Shown here: one piece after another, positions 36,181 through 45,719 of the stretch
Position numbering within the stretch: position 1 is the stretch's first letter
How the letters are laid out: every line of letters begins with the position of its first letter
Origin: Rhodococcus sp. H36-A4
GTDB taxonomy: Bacteria > Actinomycetota > Actinomycetes > Mycobacteriales > Mycobacteriaceae
Assembly: GCF_027158005.1 (NCBI RefSeq)
Contig: NZ_JAPVLQ010000003.1
Span: forward strand, 124,001 to 188,000
Length of the DNA stretch: 64,000 bases
Direction of reading: 5' to 3'
The notes under the pieces: generated by a model
The model's database searches: none
The model's input: only the letters and a program-made list of their open reading frames with translations
Told to the model about the DNA's origin: nothing
Made by a program: the position numbers and the translations under genes

Positions 36181-36723
36181 TCAATGGGTCAGTAACAACT
36201 TGAGTGCGACCACCGCAGTGGCGACCAGCGCGAGCACGATGGATCCAAGAAATGTTCCACGAGTCGGCTTCTCGCCGCGGAGTCGACCTACGACGAAGTT
36301 GGTCGACGCAATTCTGGCGATGACTGTTATTTCGGCCACGATCTGACCGACCCCTGGATCCAGCAACCCTGCCCATCCGATCGCCAGGAGCACCGCTGGG
36401 AGGACCGCCGCGCTCAGTACCGGAACGGAATCCCGAAGTTGTTCGATGCGAGCGACCCTCGCGAGTTTGACCCCGGTTCGCACGGTTTCACCGACGCCCT
36501 CGGCGAAAGCGTGCGCTACGAACGTGGACAGCGCTGTGCCGAGCACGATTGCCACACCTTGAAAGGTGTGTTCGTCCGGTGACGTCATCGGAATGAGAGC
36601 CACGAGTATCAAGACATTGCCGTACACGTAGGCACTGATTCGACTGGCGGCGTTGCCGGGACTCAGCGGGCTGCTACGTGAGAGCAGCGGTCTGTGCAAG
36701 AGGTCTCGCAGGTTCGGTGCCAT
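36181..36723 (-). CDS. Small integral membrane protein, unknown
   Basis: A 180-residue protein with about four or five hydrophobic segments (ISAYVYGNVLILVALIPM, FQGVAIVLGTALSTFVAHAF, VPVLSAAVLPAVLLAIGWAGLL, FLGSIVLALVATAVVALKLLL). The segment AHAFAEGVGETVRTG with His and Glu could form a polar site in the membrane. I do not recognise a named family. ATG 36723 is used. It starts 148 bases after nei on the same strand and ends 17 bases past the glpD remnant. Confidence 0.75.
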   Translation of the reverse strand: MAPNLRDLLHRPLLSRSSPLSPGNAASRISAYVYGNVLILVALIPMTSPDEHTFQGVAIVLGTALSTFVAHAFAEGVGETVRTGVKLARVARIEQLRDSVPVLSAAVLPAVLLAIGWAGLLDPGVGQIVAEITVIARIASTNFVVGRLRGEKPTRGTFLGSIVLALVATAVVALKLLLTH

Positions 36724-36843
36724 GCCGATTGACAGTAGTCACTACCGGCGAGTGAACGGATAATTCCGATGCCGACTCACCGACACACAGTGGAGACCGC
36801 GCTCAGGGGAATCGGGTACAACCGAGAATCGTGGTGGCCGGAC

Positions 36844-36881
36844 CTATGAATCAGCTGGGCCGATCTATGAATCAGCTGGGC
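36844..36881. repeat. 17-base direct repeat at the 3' end of nei
   Basis: The unit CTATGAATCAGCTGGGC occurs at 36844-36860 and 36865-36881, a 21-base period. The second copy includes the nei stop codon (36872-36874). It looks like a local tandem duplication. Confidence 0.8.
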
Positions 36882-37654
36882 GGGGGCTGGCAATAGGGAC
36901 AAAAATATATCTGGCGTTCCTCCAGCGGGTTGTCGCCGAGCAGTCCGAACTGCACGGTTGTGCCGCAGCGCCGACATGGCTTGCTCTCCCGCCCGTATAC
37001 CCAGAAATGGCGCCCCGGCCGTCGATCACCGGTGGTCACCCGTTGATTGCGATCCTTGTTGGCCATGATTGTGCGGAACGACAGGTCGACGATCTTGCGT
37101 AGATCGCCTGCAGAACCGACTGGGGTCCGCGGATCGATACCGCGGAGAAAACAGATTTCGTTGCGATACACGTTGCCCAGACCTGCCAGTATCCGTTGAT
37201 CGAGCAACGCGGTTCCGATAGGCCGGGTCGGGTCGGTGCCCAGATTGGTGATCGCGACGGCCGCATCCCAATCCGATCCGAGCAAATCGGGCCCGAGGTA
37301 CCCGACGACCTCGTCTTCGTCCTCCACGACGTCCAGTACACCCAGTTCGAAACCCACCGCGGAAGCACTGTCGTTCGTCAGAATCGCGCGAGCTTGGAAC
37401 GCAGGCTTGCGCCACCTTTCACCGGGGGCATAGACCTGCCAGGTTCCTTCCATCTTCAAATGGCTGTGGATCGTATATCCGCCGACCCGAATGAGGAGAT
37501 GCTTGCCACGTGAATCCACCGAGTCCACTGTTCGTCCCGTGAAATCGACTGTCGCGTAGCGTGGTACACGAATATCGCAACCCGTCAGCACCCGCCCGAC
37601 GAGCGCGTCCCTCAGCTTGTTCGCTGCCCGATAGACGGTATCTCCCTCAGGCAT
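36872..37654 (-). CDS. nei: Formamidopyrimidine-DNA glycosylase/endonuclease VIII family protein
   Basis: A 260-residue base-excision repair glycosylase/AP lyase. The mature N-terminus is Pro-Glu (MPEGDTVYRAA), giving the catalytic Pro and Glu; the H2TH region ILAGLGNVYRNEICF and the zinc finger CRRCG...FCPYC are complete, with the finger Arg in that loop. The start codon lies inside the 3' end of lhr (8-base overlap). Nei-type enzymes remove oxidised pyrimidines, so it is linked to lhr as a repair pair. Confidence 0.93.
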   Translation of the reverse strand: MPEGDTVYRAANKLRDALVGRVLTGCDIRVPRYATVDFTGRTVDSVDSRGKHLLIRVGGYTIHSHLKMEGTWQVYAPGERWRKPAFQARAILTNDSASAVGFELGVLDVVEDEDEVVGYLGPDLLGSDWDAAVAITNLGTDPTRPIGTALLDQRILAGLGNVYRNEICFLRGIDPRTPVGSAGDLRKIVDLSFRTIMANKDRNQRVTTGDRRPGRHFWVYGRESKPCRRCGTTVQFGLLGDNPLEERQIYFCPYCQPPPS

Positions 37655-40600
37655 GAAGCTGCCCCCGCAGACGCAAGCCCCGGGGGGTCGCGGAGAAGCC
37701 TGCCTCGGTCAAGGTCTTGGCAAATGCCGTCCCGTGGATGTCGTGACCATCCACCCGTTCGACCAACAACTTCTCTACCCCGCCCCTCTTCACAGTCGCA
37801 GCGAGCGCACGGGCCGACATTTCGATGACAGCTTCGTTATCGGAGAATGTCAGCACGGTCTTGCCACCCCGTTCGACGTACAGAGCAAGGTCGCCCTCAT
37901 GGAGTACGACGAGTGCCCCGGCTTTCCGTCCTGGCCGATGTCGAGGCGAATCATCTTTCTCGTCGGGCTTCGGCCACGTGAGCGCGGCACCGTAGGGGTT
38001 GGCCGGGTCGCAGGCTGCCAGGACCATTGCGCCGGTCTTTTCTCGTTCGTCGTACGTGCGCAATCTATCGACGACATCGGAAGTGGAGAACTGCGCGCCA
38101 CCGAGCGAGTCGACGAAGTACCCGCGGCGGCTGCGGCCGGAATCCTCGAAGGTGGTGAGCACCTTGTACATCATTGCGAATCCGCCGGGCACCCCTTCGT
38201 TCATCACCGCACCTCGCGTGACCACGCCATAGCGCTCGAGCAGCATGTCGGCGGTCGCGTGTGCTCGCACTGTGGGATCCGGTTCGAGCTCTGGGAGTCT
38301 GGACCAGCGCCCTCCTGCTGTAGGTGGCCCGGTCCGGGTCGGCAGCGCGGGCCGTTCGAATCGACGGTACGAGCGCAACCGCGGTGTCTTCCGCGGCGCT
38401 CGGTGGCTCGGCGCCGCGCGGGTAGTCGCGTTGAGGAGTGCGCGCAAGGGTGCGAAGGTGTCGTTGCTGAGCCGGCCGGCCCATACGAGTTCCCAGAGTG
38501 CGGCGTGCAGACTGTCGTCGTCGGTACTGCCTACCGTGTCCGAGAGCTGCCGGAAGAAATATGCGCCTCCAGCTGCGACCGCGTCCAACACGCGCAGTTG
38601 TAGTTCGGACAGATCCGATTCGGCGGGCGGAGCGAGAGTCAACGGGGCGGTCTCGGCCATGTGTAGACAGACCCAACCGTCCTTCGAGGTGATGGATCCG
38701 TGTCCGGACCAGAGCACCTCGCCGGTGGAGGTCAATTCGTCGAGCATCGCGGGGGAGTAGTCGCGGACTCTCGAAGCGAAAATGAGCGGCTCCCAGGCCG
38801 ATGCGGGGATCGGTACCCCGGCGAGCTGCTCGACAACTGTTGCAACACCGTCGATTCCGTTGAGTTGCCTACTGCCCACGTGTTGCCAGGCGGGGAGGAA
38901 TCGGCCGAGGGTTGCGGTGCCGACCGGCTCGACCTCATGACGCGCCGCAGCGAGCGACCGTCTGCGCAGACGGCGTAGGACCTCGTTGTCGCACCATTCG
39001 CTGCCCGTCGTATCGGGTCGGAACTCTCCCTCGACCACTCTTTTGTCGGCACCGAGCGTGGTGAGAACACCGCGAGCGACCGCCGTCCCGATCCCGAACC
39101 TGGCTGCGAGGTCGGTGACCGAGAACGGGCCGTGGGTGCGCGCATACCGGCTCACGAGGTCGGTCAGCGGATCTTCCACCGGTTCGATGAAGGCTGCCGG
39201 TGTGCCGATGGGCAGTGGAACACCGAGGGCGTCGCGCAACCGGCCCGCGTCTTCGATGGCTGTCCACCACGTCCGACCTGCGAAGCTCACCTCCATCGCG
39301 CGCTTGGCGGCCCCGAGCTCGATGAGCCACTGTAGAGACTCGGCTCCTCTCGTGCGCTCGGCCACCTCCTCGGCGGTCAGCGGTCCCAGCATTCGGAGTA
39401 GATCCGCGACGCCCTCGATGTCCTTGGCAGCTCGGTCTTCTGCGAGTCGCTGCAGTTCGAGTTCGGTCGTCTGAATCACGGACAGATCCAAGAGCTCACG
39501 CAGCTCGACGCGCCCCAGCAGTTCGGCGAGCAGTGTCGAATCCAGCGACAAGGCTTGCGCGCGACGTTCCGCCAAGGGGCTGTCGCCCTCGTACATGAAC
39601 GCGCCCACGTAGTTGAACAGCAGGGAATTCGCGAAAGGAGACGGCGATGCCGTTTCTATCTCGACGATGCGGATCTGCCGTCGGCTGATCTGCGCGAGAA
39701 TCTCTTCCAGCGCAGGCAAGTCGTAGACGTCCTGTAGACATTCGCGCACCGTCTCGAGCAGAATCGGGAATGTCGGATACTTGCGCGCAACATCGAGAAG
39801 TTGGGCAGACCGTTGTCTCTGCTGCCACAATGGTGCGCGTCTCCCAGGGTTGCGGCGGGGGAGAAGTAGTGCGCGAGCGGCACATTCGCGGAATCTCGAC
39901 GCGAAAAGTGCCGAACCGCCGACCTGCTCGGTGACGATGTCGGCAATTTCGTCACGTTCGAACACGAACAAGTCGGCACCTGGAGGTCGATCCTCGGTGT
40001 CCGGTAGTCGCACGATGATCCCGTCGTCGGACGCGGTCGGGGCAGCGTCGATGCCGTATCTCTCGATGAGACGGGCGCCGATCGCCAGGGCCCACGGCGC
40101 GTGCACCTGCTGGCCGTACGTCGAGTGCAGAACGAGTCGCCAGTCGCCCAGCTCGTCGCGGAATCGTTCGACGATCATCGTTCGGTCGGTGGGAAGCTGG
40201 CCCGTCGCGTCCTTCTGTTCGTCGAGAAGCGCGACAAGGTTGTTGACCGCGTTGACATCGAGGCCGCTTCCGGTCAGCCGCTCGGGCAACCCTTCGCGTT
40301 CAGCAGTGCTGCGGAGGAATTCGCCCAAAGCCCTGCCCAGTTCCGCGGGGCGGCCGAGCCCGTCGCCGTGCCAGAATGGCAGCCGCCCGGGCTGACCGTA
40401 TGCAGGGCTGACCAGGACTCGATCGTGGGTGATCTCTTCGATCCGCCAGCTGGTGGCGCCGAGGGCGAAGACATCACCCACGCGTGACTCGTACACCATC
40501 TCTTCGTCGAGTTCACCTACCCGAGAGGCCTTCTCGCCGACCATGTACACCGTGAACAGCCCGCGGTCCGGGATCGACCCACCTGAGGTCACGGCCAGTC

Positions 40601-42212
40601 GCTGTGCGCCCGGACGGCCGGTAAGGGTGCCGGCATCGCGGTCCCAGACCAATCTCGGTCTCAGTTCGGCGAATTCGTCCGATGGGTAGCGGCCCGAGAG
40701 TAGATCCAGTGTCGACTCGTATGCGGAGCGGGGCAGAGTTGCGAAACTGCCGGTGCGTCTGACCGCGTCGAACCAGTCCTGGGCGTCGATCGCTTCCAGC
40801 GCGCACGCTGCGACGGTCTGCTGAGCCAGGATGTCGAGTGGATTGGCAGGAACGAAGAGCGACTCGATCTTCCCTGTCTTCATGCGCTCGACCGTCACAG
40901 CGCAGTGGATCAAGTCGGTTCGGTGCTTCGGGAAGAGCACTCCCTTGGAAATCTCACCGACCTGGTGGCCTGCACGACCCACTCGTTGCAACCCGCTGGC
41001 CACCGAGGGCGGGGCCTCGACCTGGACCACCAAATCCACTGCACCCATATCGATCCCGAGCTCGAGGCTGCTGGTGGCGACGACGCATCGAAGCCGACCG
41101 GATTTGAGATCATCCTCGATGAGTGCTCGTTGATCCTTGCTGACGCTTCCGTGGTGAGCCCGGGCCAATAACGTCTCGGCGCCATGGTTCACCTCTGCGG
41201 GAGTGCCGATCTGGGACGCGGGTTTATGCGCTGTTTCGACAGCGTCACCCATCCGTTCGGCATATATTTCGTTGAGCCGAGCGGTCAGTTTTTCGGAGAG
41301 ACGCCGAGAGTTTGCGAAGACGATGCTCGACTTGTGTTCGAGGATGAGGTCGACGATCTTCTCCTCGACGTGCGGCCAGATGGACCCCTGCTGTGGTGCC
41401 GCCGACGCGGAACCGTCCGCGGGTTCGGTGACACCGAGTTCGGTCATGTCCTCCACCGGTACCTGAACTGCGAGGTCGAACATCTTGGGCGACGGCGGCG
41501 CAACGATCTCGATGGGCGCGATACCGGTGAGGAAGCGACCGACTTCCTCGTGCGGGCGGACCGTCGCCGAGAGACCGATACGTTGAGCGGGCTTCGGAAG
41601 CATCAGATCGAGGCGCTCGAGAGACAGTGCCAAGTGGGACCCGCGTTTGGTCCCGGCGACCGCGTGAACCTCGTCGACGATGACGGTGTCGACTCCGACC
41701 AGTGACTCCCGGGCCGCCGAGGTGAGCATCAGGAAGAGAGATTCCGGCGTGGTGATCAAGATGTCGGGCGGGGTCTTGATCAGACTGCGTCGATCCGCGG
41801 GGCTCGTGTCACCGGACCGAACGCCCACGGAAATATCGGGTGGTTCGAGCCCGAGGCGCTTCGCCGTCTGAGTGATGCCGACCAGCGGAGCCCGGAGGTT
41901 GCGCTCGACGTCGACGGCCAGCGCTTTGAGCGGCGAGATGTACAGAACTTTCGTGGTGCGGTCGCTCTGCGACGCTCGCCCGGCGAGCTGATCGATCGAC
42001 CAGAGGAACGCGGAGAGCGTCTTGCCGGATCCGGTGGGGGCTACGACGAGGGTATGGCGACCACTAGAGATTGCTTCCCACGCTCCGGCCTGGGCCGCAG
42101 TCGGACTATGGAACGCGCCGGCGAACCACTCCTGGGTGGGCGCGGAAAACTTCGCGAGAGCAGGATTGCCCGACTTCGGCGTCCCGGGCTGAGGAGAAGT
42201 TTTTCTGACCAC
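37647..42212 (-). CDS. lhr: Lhr-type ATP-dependent DNA helicase
   Basis: A very large (1521-residue) superfamily 2 helicase. Near the N-terminus are the Q-motif region SPTAAQAGAWEAI, Walker A APTGSGKTLSAFL, motif II DEVHAV, and motif VI GLQRVGRAGHQ. The C-terminal half is the Lhr-specific winged-helix and accessory domain region. Lhr translocates on single-stranded DNA and unwinds DNA and RNA:DNA hybrids; it is part of DNA damage responses in mycobacteria. Start is GTG 42212 (MVRKTSP); the first conserved block follows about 20 residues later. Overlaps nei by eight bases. Confidence 0.96.
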   Translation of the reverse strand: MVRKTSPQPGTPKSGNPALAKFSAPTQEWFAGAFHSPTAAQAGAWEAISSGRHTLVVAPTGSGKTLSAFLWSIDQLAGRASQSDRTTKVLYISPLKALAVDVERNLRAPLVGITQTAKRLGLEPPDISVGVRSGDTSPADRRSLIKTPPDILITTPESLFLMLTSAARESLVGVDTVIVDEVHAVAGTKRGSHLALSLERLDLMLPKPAQRIGLSATVRPHEEVGRFLTGIAPIEIVAPPSPKMFDLAVQVPVEDMTELGVTEPADGSASAAPQQGSIWPHVEEKIVDLILEHKSSIVFANSRRLSEKLTARLNEIYAERMGDAVETAHKPASQIGTPAEVNHGAETLLARAHHGSVSKDQRALIEDDLKSGRLRCVVATSSLELGIDMGAVDLVVQVEAPPSVASGLQRVGRAGHQVGEISKGVLFPKHRTDLIHCAVTVERMKTGKIESLFVPANPLDILAQQTVAACALEAIDAQDWFDAVRRTGSFATLPRSAYESTLDLLSGRYPSDEFAELRPRLVWDRDAGTLTGRPGAQRLAVTSGGSIPDRGLFTVYMVGEKASRVGELDEEMVYESRVGDVFALGATSWRIEEITHDRVLVSPAYGQPGRLPFWHGDGLGRPAELGRALGEFLRSTAEREGLPERLTGSGLDVNAVNNLVALLDEQKDATGQLPTDRTMIVERFRDELGDWRLVLHSTYGQQVHAPWALAIGARLIERYGIDAAPTASDDGIIVRLPDTEDRPPGADLFVFERDEIADIVTEQVGGSALFASRFRECAARALLLPRRNPGRRAPLWQQRQRSAQLLDVARKYPTFPILLETVRECLQDVYDLPALEEILAQISRRQIRIVEIETASPSPFANSLLFNYVGAFMYEGDSPLAERRAQALSLDSTLLAELLGRVELRELLDLSVIQTTELELQRLAEDRAAKDIEGVADLLRMLGPLTAEEVAERTRGAESLQWLIELGAAKRAMEVSFAGRTWWTAIEDAGRLRDALGVPLPIGTPAAFIEPVEDPLTDLVSRYARTHGPFSVTDLAARFGIGTAVARGVLTTLGADKRVVEGEFRPDTTGSEWCDNEVLRRLRRRSLAAARHEVEPVGTATLGRFLPAWQHVGSRQLNGIDGVATVVEQLAGVPIPASAWEPLIFASRVRDYSPAMLDELTSTGEVLWSGHGSITSKDGWVCLHMAETAPLTLAPPAESDLSELQLRVLDAVAAGGAYFFRQLSDTVGSTDDDSLHAALWELVWAGRLSNDTFAPLRALLNATTRAAPSHRAPRKTPRLRSYRRFERPALPTRTGPPTAGGRWSRLPELEPDPTVRAHATADMLLERYGVVTRGAVMNEGVPGGFAMMYKVLTTFEDSGRSRRGYFVDSLGGAQFSTSDVVDRLRTYDEREKTGAMVLAACDPANPYGAALTWPKPDEKDDSPRHRPGRKAGALVVLHEGDLALYVERGGKTVLTFSDNEAVIEMSARALAATVKRGGVEKLLVERVDGHDIHGTAFAKTLTEAGFSATPRGLRLRGQLHA

Positions 42213-42308
42213 TCGCCCATGATGCCCCCAGACACCGACAAGCAACCATCACCACGGCCGGTTGACTATCGAGGTGTGAAGTCGACCGGGTACGGGTACG
42301 GGAGGTTG

Positions 42309-42560
42309 ATGACCGACGACCAAGAGACAATGCAGATCATTTCCGCAAAACTCGATGCTCGACTCGGCGAACGCACCAATGGCCTGCAGAACGAGGTGCC
42401 GCCAGGGGCCAGCGCGCAGGCCGACGACGAGGACGGCGAACGAGGACCACTCGGGCACGACTATCGCCTCGCGATCAAGTACGCCGAGGCCCTCGCTATC
42501 GGTGAACCGCAGTTGATCGACCGGTCGGAGTTCGACCGGCTCGTCGCCGAGCACGGCTGA
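42309..42560 (+). CDS. Small conserved-looking hypothetical protein
   Basis: An 83-residue acidic protein (MTDDQETMQIIS...). No signal peptide or membrane helix. GGAGG lies three bases upstream of ATG 42309, a little close; in-frame GTG 42276 is an alternative. The C-terminal half (AIKYAEALAIGEPQLIDRSEFDRLVAEHG) is regular and helical. It is divergent from lhr. I see no family motif. The longer frame from 42054 runs through the antisense of lhr and is not supported. Confidence 0.6.
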   Translation: MTDDQETMQIISAKLDARLGERTNGLQNEVPPGASAQADDEDGERGPLGHDYRLAIKYAEALAIGEPQLIDRSEFDRLVAEHG

Positions 42561-42620
42561 GCCGACTGCCGCCTGGTGGAGCCGCTTCCTGCATCCGGGG
42601 GTCGAGCGGAGGGGGAGGAA

Positions 42621-43226
42621 TCACTGGCCTTCCTCCTCCGCTTCCTCTGCCAGTTTCTCCTCGCCCCTTTTGCGTAGGAATTTGAACCCTGGGATTCCGA
42701 TGACGGCGCGTCGGACATCCTTTGTCACGTTGAGCAATTCGTGAATTTCCGGCGATACCGTATCGAGTGTGGCCAAGATCGGAAGGACGGCTTTCATATG
42801 TTCGACGATTTCGGGAAGTTGGTCGACCATCGCGATGGTGGCGTCGACTTCTTGCTCGGACAGGTGGTCGACGAACTTTTGCGCAAACGGTGCCGCCTGT
42901 TGCGCCATCGGCTCGAACAGCTCGACCAACTCGAGTGCGGTCGCCGAAGTTTTCGATGCCGTGTCGACGACGCCTTCGGCCGAGCGAGTAGTGACCGCGG
43001 CCTCGATGACGACGAGTTGTGCGGCGGTGACAACCTCGTCGATTCGAGCCATGAGCGTCGTCACCTCGTCGAGCAACGTCTCGACACGACCGGGAAGCTC
43101 CCACGCGAAGGTGGCGGTATCGCGGGCCCAACGCGCGCTCGACAGCGCCACGTCTCGACCGAATTTTGCCGCAGTCAGACCCCCGAAGGGGACGGGAAGC
43201 CGAACGCCCGCCAGTACCAGTGCCAT
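42621..43226 (-). CDS. Conserved actinobacterial hypothetical with helical repeats
   Basis: A 201-residue protein, predicted almost all helical (LDEVTTLMARIDEVVTAAQLVVIEAAVTT... PMAQQAAPFAQKFVDHLSEQEVDA) with an early hydrophobic section and an acidic tail (EKLAEEAEEEGQ). No known catalytic motif. Such amphipathic helical proteins are common near mycobacterial-type membrane genes; the function is unknown. ATG 43226 is preferred over the GTG at 43229. It is divergent from the SDR gene. Confidence 0.75.
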   Translation of the reverse strand: MALVLAGVRLPVPFGGLTAAKFGRDVALSSARWARDTATFAWELPGRVETLLDEVTTLMARIDEVVTAAQLVVIEAAVTTRSAEGVVDTASKTSATALELVELFEPMAQQAAPFAQKFVDHLSEQEVDATIAMVDQLPEIVEHMKAVLPILATLDTVSPEIHELLNVTKDVRRAVIGIPGFKFLRKRGEEKLAEEAEEEGQ

Positions 43227-43303
43227 CACCCGACAATGCCACAGGTAGGCCGTCAGGCCCCGCTGCTGCGGCGGCGCCGATCCGATGTCGTTAGCCTCGA
43301 GTC

Positions 43304-44488
43304 ATGAGAGTTCTCGTTACCGGTGCGAGTGGATACATAGGCTCGAGGTTGGTCGCATCCTTGCTGAAGGCGGGCGACGACGTCTGTGCGGCGTCGAGGC
43401 AACCCCAGACACTGACGAGATTCGACTGGTGGCACGACGTCGACACCTGCGCGCTCGACGCGGGTGACCCACTCTCGCTTCGCGAGGGTTTCGAGCAAGC
43501 GGGCGACGTCGAGGTGGTGTACTACTTGGTCCACGCGATCGGGCAAGCCGACTACCGTAGCCAAGATTTGACCTCGGCCCGGCAATTCGCCGAAGCTGCT
43601 GCAGCCGCCGGTGTGCGCCGGATCGTCTACCTGGGCGGGTTCGTGCCGGAGGGCGAAGAGTTGTCGGAGCATCTGGCGAGCCGAGCAGACGTCGGGGAGG
43701 CTCTCTCGGTCGAAGGCGTCGAGGTCGTATGGCTTCGCGCAGCGATCGTGATCGGCGCCGGATCGACCTCCTACGAGATGCTGCGCTATCTCGCCGACAG
43801 GCTCCCGGTGTTGCCGCTGCCGAGCTGGCTGAGCCACCCGGTGCAGCCCATCGCCGTCGACGACGTCCTGTTCTATCTTTTGGCGGCCCGCTCCACTGTT
43901 CCGCCCGGCTCGTACGACATCGGCGGCCCGGACACTGTGCCGTACCAAGATTTGTTGTTCGCGTACGTGGAAGCGGCAGGACTGACCCGGGTCGGGTTGC
44001 GCACCCCAGGCGTTCCTACTGGGCTGGCCGGGCGTGTCATCGGCAAGATCATCCCCATTCCGGATGCGCTCGCCGAAGACCTGGTCGGGTCACTGCACAA
44101 CACCATGACTACGTCGGAGGAGCGGATCGTCGATCTCGCCGGTGAACCCGAAAGCGGTAGAACCACGATCGCGGATGCGATGCGTCGCAGTGTGCAGGGC
44201 CGCGTCGGCACCCCGCCCGGAGTGAGTGAGCTCAAGGATCCACTACGACTTGCGGTCACCGACGCGGCGTGGAGCGGAGGCGACGCGTCGGTGATCCGCC
44301 GCTACGGCGTGGCGGCCTCGTCGAAACCGACGTGGGACCTGTTCGAGTCCCTCGGCGCGCGTTCATTGTTGTACTCGTGGCCCGTCGCAGCGGTGGTGCG
44401 CACGAACCTCGATGTGGTCGACAGTGTTTCCGGCCGGACAAGATCGGCAATACGACGCCTGTTCGACGACAGAAATAGGGAGGCTTGA
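43304..44488 (+). CDS. Atypical SDR / NAD(P)-binding nucleotide-sugar-epimerase-like protein
   Basis: A 394-residue protein with an N-terminal Rossmann domain: VLVTGASGYIGSRL (residues 4-17) and VYYLVHAIGQADYRSQD, RIVYLGGFVPEG. The Tyr-x-x-x-Lys of classical SDRs is not visible, so it belongs to the atypical NmrA/HSCARG-like group. The C-terminal 120 residues are an extra domain of unknown role. It shares one base with the next gene (TGATG), which encodes a membrane protease. Confidence 0.8.
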   Translation: MRVLVTGASGYIGSRLVASLLKAGDDVCAASRQPQTLTRFDWWHDVDTCALDAGDPLSLREGFEQAGDVEVVYYLVHAIGQADYRSQDLTSARQFAEAAAAAGVRRIVYLGGFVPEGEELSEHLASRADVGEALSVEGVEVVWLRAAIVIGAGSTSYEMLRYLADRLPVLPLPSWLSHPVQPIAVDDVLFYLLAARSTVPPGSYDIGGPDTVPYQDLLFAYVEAAGLTRVGLRTPGVPTGLAGRVIGKIIPIPDALAEDLVGSLHNTMTTSEERIVDLAGEPESGRTTIADAMRRSVQGRVGTPPGVSELKDPLRLAVTDAAWSGGDASVIRRYGVAASSKPTWDLFESLGARSLLYSWPVAAVVRTNLDVVDSVSGRTRSAIRRLFDDRNREA

Positions 44489-45198
44489 TGGCGACGTGGC
44501 AGACGAGCGTGGTCGACGTTGTGAAGTCGGCCCTTGTAGAAAAGGTCGACCGGGATCACGAGGAAACCGACAAGGCATTTATGCGACGCCGGATCGTGGT
44601 GGTGATCACGCTCGTAGTCGGGGCAACGCTGCTGGGTCTGTCGCTGTCGGTCGAGCCGGGTGACAGTGCGTTCTATGCGCTGACGCTCGGACTTGCCGCG
44701 GCCTGGATCGTCGGCGGCTTCGCCTCGGGCCCCTTGCATCTCGGTCGGATCCGATTCAACGGCTCGATGCGACGGCCGATCGTCACCCCAATTCTCACCG
44801 GGCTTGCTGCAAGCGCTGTTTTCGTCGTCGGCGCATTGATCGTGCGCCAGATCCCACCACTGGCAGACTTCACCGAGAATGTGCTGGCGCATGCGCGGTT
44901 CGGATCACTGGCTTTGATCGTGTTCATCACCCTGCTCAATGGGGTCGCCGAGGAGATCTTCTTTCGAGGCGCCCTGTTCGCGGCGATCGGTCGTCGAAAG
45001 CCAGTGTTGATTTCGACCATCATCTACACGGTGGTCACCCTGGCGAGCGGGAACCCGATGCTGGCGTTCGCTGCAATCACGCTCGGTTTCGTTCTCGCCC
45101 TGCAACGGCGCGCTTCCGGTGGCATCTTGGCGCCGATCCTGACCCACGTGATCTGGTCCACCGTGATGATATTCGCGCTGCCGCCTCTGTTCGCCTGA
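44488..45198 (+). CDS. CPBP-family intramembrane glutamic protease (CAAX-type)
   Basis: A 236-residue membrane protein with about six helices. The family motif is seen at NGVAEEIFFRGALF (Glu155, Glu156, Arg160), followed by a second polar site at HVIWSTVM near the end. These residues form the catalytic core of Abi/CPBP proteases, which process membrane substrates. GGGAGG lies four bases before ATG 44488, which overlaps the preceding stop by one base. Substrate unknown. Confidence 0.88.
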   Translation: MATWQTSVVDVVKSALVEKVDRDHEETDKAFMRRRIVVVITLVVGATLLGLSLSVEPGDSAFYALTLGLAAAWIVGGFASGPLHLGRIRFNGSMRRPIVTPILTGLAASAVFVVGALIVRQIPPLADFTENVLAHARFGSLALIVFITLLNGVAEEIFFRGALFAAIGRRKPVLISTIIYTVVTLASGNPMLAFAAITLGFVLALQRRASGGILAPILTHVIWSTVMIFALPPLFA

Positions 45199-45281
45199 CT
45201 CGGACACATTTCGTCAAGTTTCAGCGGCCTTCTGTGCTGTCCAGTGGGTCGAGTCGGATCGCACTGAGCTAGATTGCGCAG

Positions 45282-45719
45282 GTGAGCGAAAACCTCGACC
45301 GGATAGACCGGTTGATCATCGACGAACTGGTGGCCGACGGCCGCGCGACTCTGGCCACTCTTGCAGAGAAGGCCACCCTCTCGGTGTCCGCTGTGCAATC
45401 TCGTGTCCGACGCCTCGAGGCCCGTCGAGTCATCCGCGGGTACACCGCACAGGTGGATCCGGATGCGCTTGGACGCCCGCTGTCTGCGTTCGTCGCCATC
45501 ACGCCCATCGATCCCGCTCAGTCCGACGACGCACCTGCGCGCCTTCGCCACATCACCGCCATCGAATCGTGCCATTCGGTGGCGGGGGAAGAGAGTTACG
45601 TTCTTCTCGTTCGAGTGGAATCACCGCGCAGCCTCGAAGGTTTACTGCAAGAGATTCGCGCAACGGCGAATGTTCGGACTCGAAGTACGATCATTCTGCA
45701 GACCTTCTACGACCGATGA
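45282..45719 (+). CDS. Lrp/AsnC-family transcriptional regulator
   Basis: A 145-residue feast/famine regulator. The N-terminal helix-turn-helix is DRIDRLIIDELVADGRATLATLAEKATLSVSAVQSRVRRLEARRVIRGY, and the C-terminal RAM domain follows (CHSVAGEESYVLLVRVES). Ligand is likely an amino acid. In M. tuberculosis, LrpA (Rv3291c) lies beside the lysine aminotransferase gene; here the neighbour is instead a membrane protein gene overlapping by four bases (ATGA), so the target set may differ. Start is GTG 45282. Confidence 0.9.
   Translation: MSENLDRIDRLIIDELVADGRATLATLAEKATLSVSAVQSRVRRLEARRVIRGYTAQVDPDALGRPLSAFVAITPIDPAQSDDAPARLRHITAIESCHSVAGEESYVLLVRVESPRSLEGLLQEIRATANVRTRSTIILQTFYDR

Noticed and set aside
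42054-42308. Extension of the small ORF upstream into lhr
   Set aside because: This part is antisense to the lhr start region and is explained by lhr codon bias.
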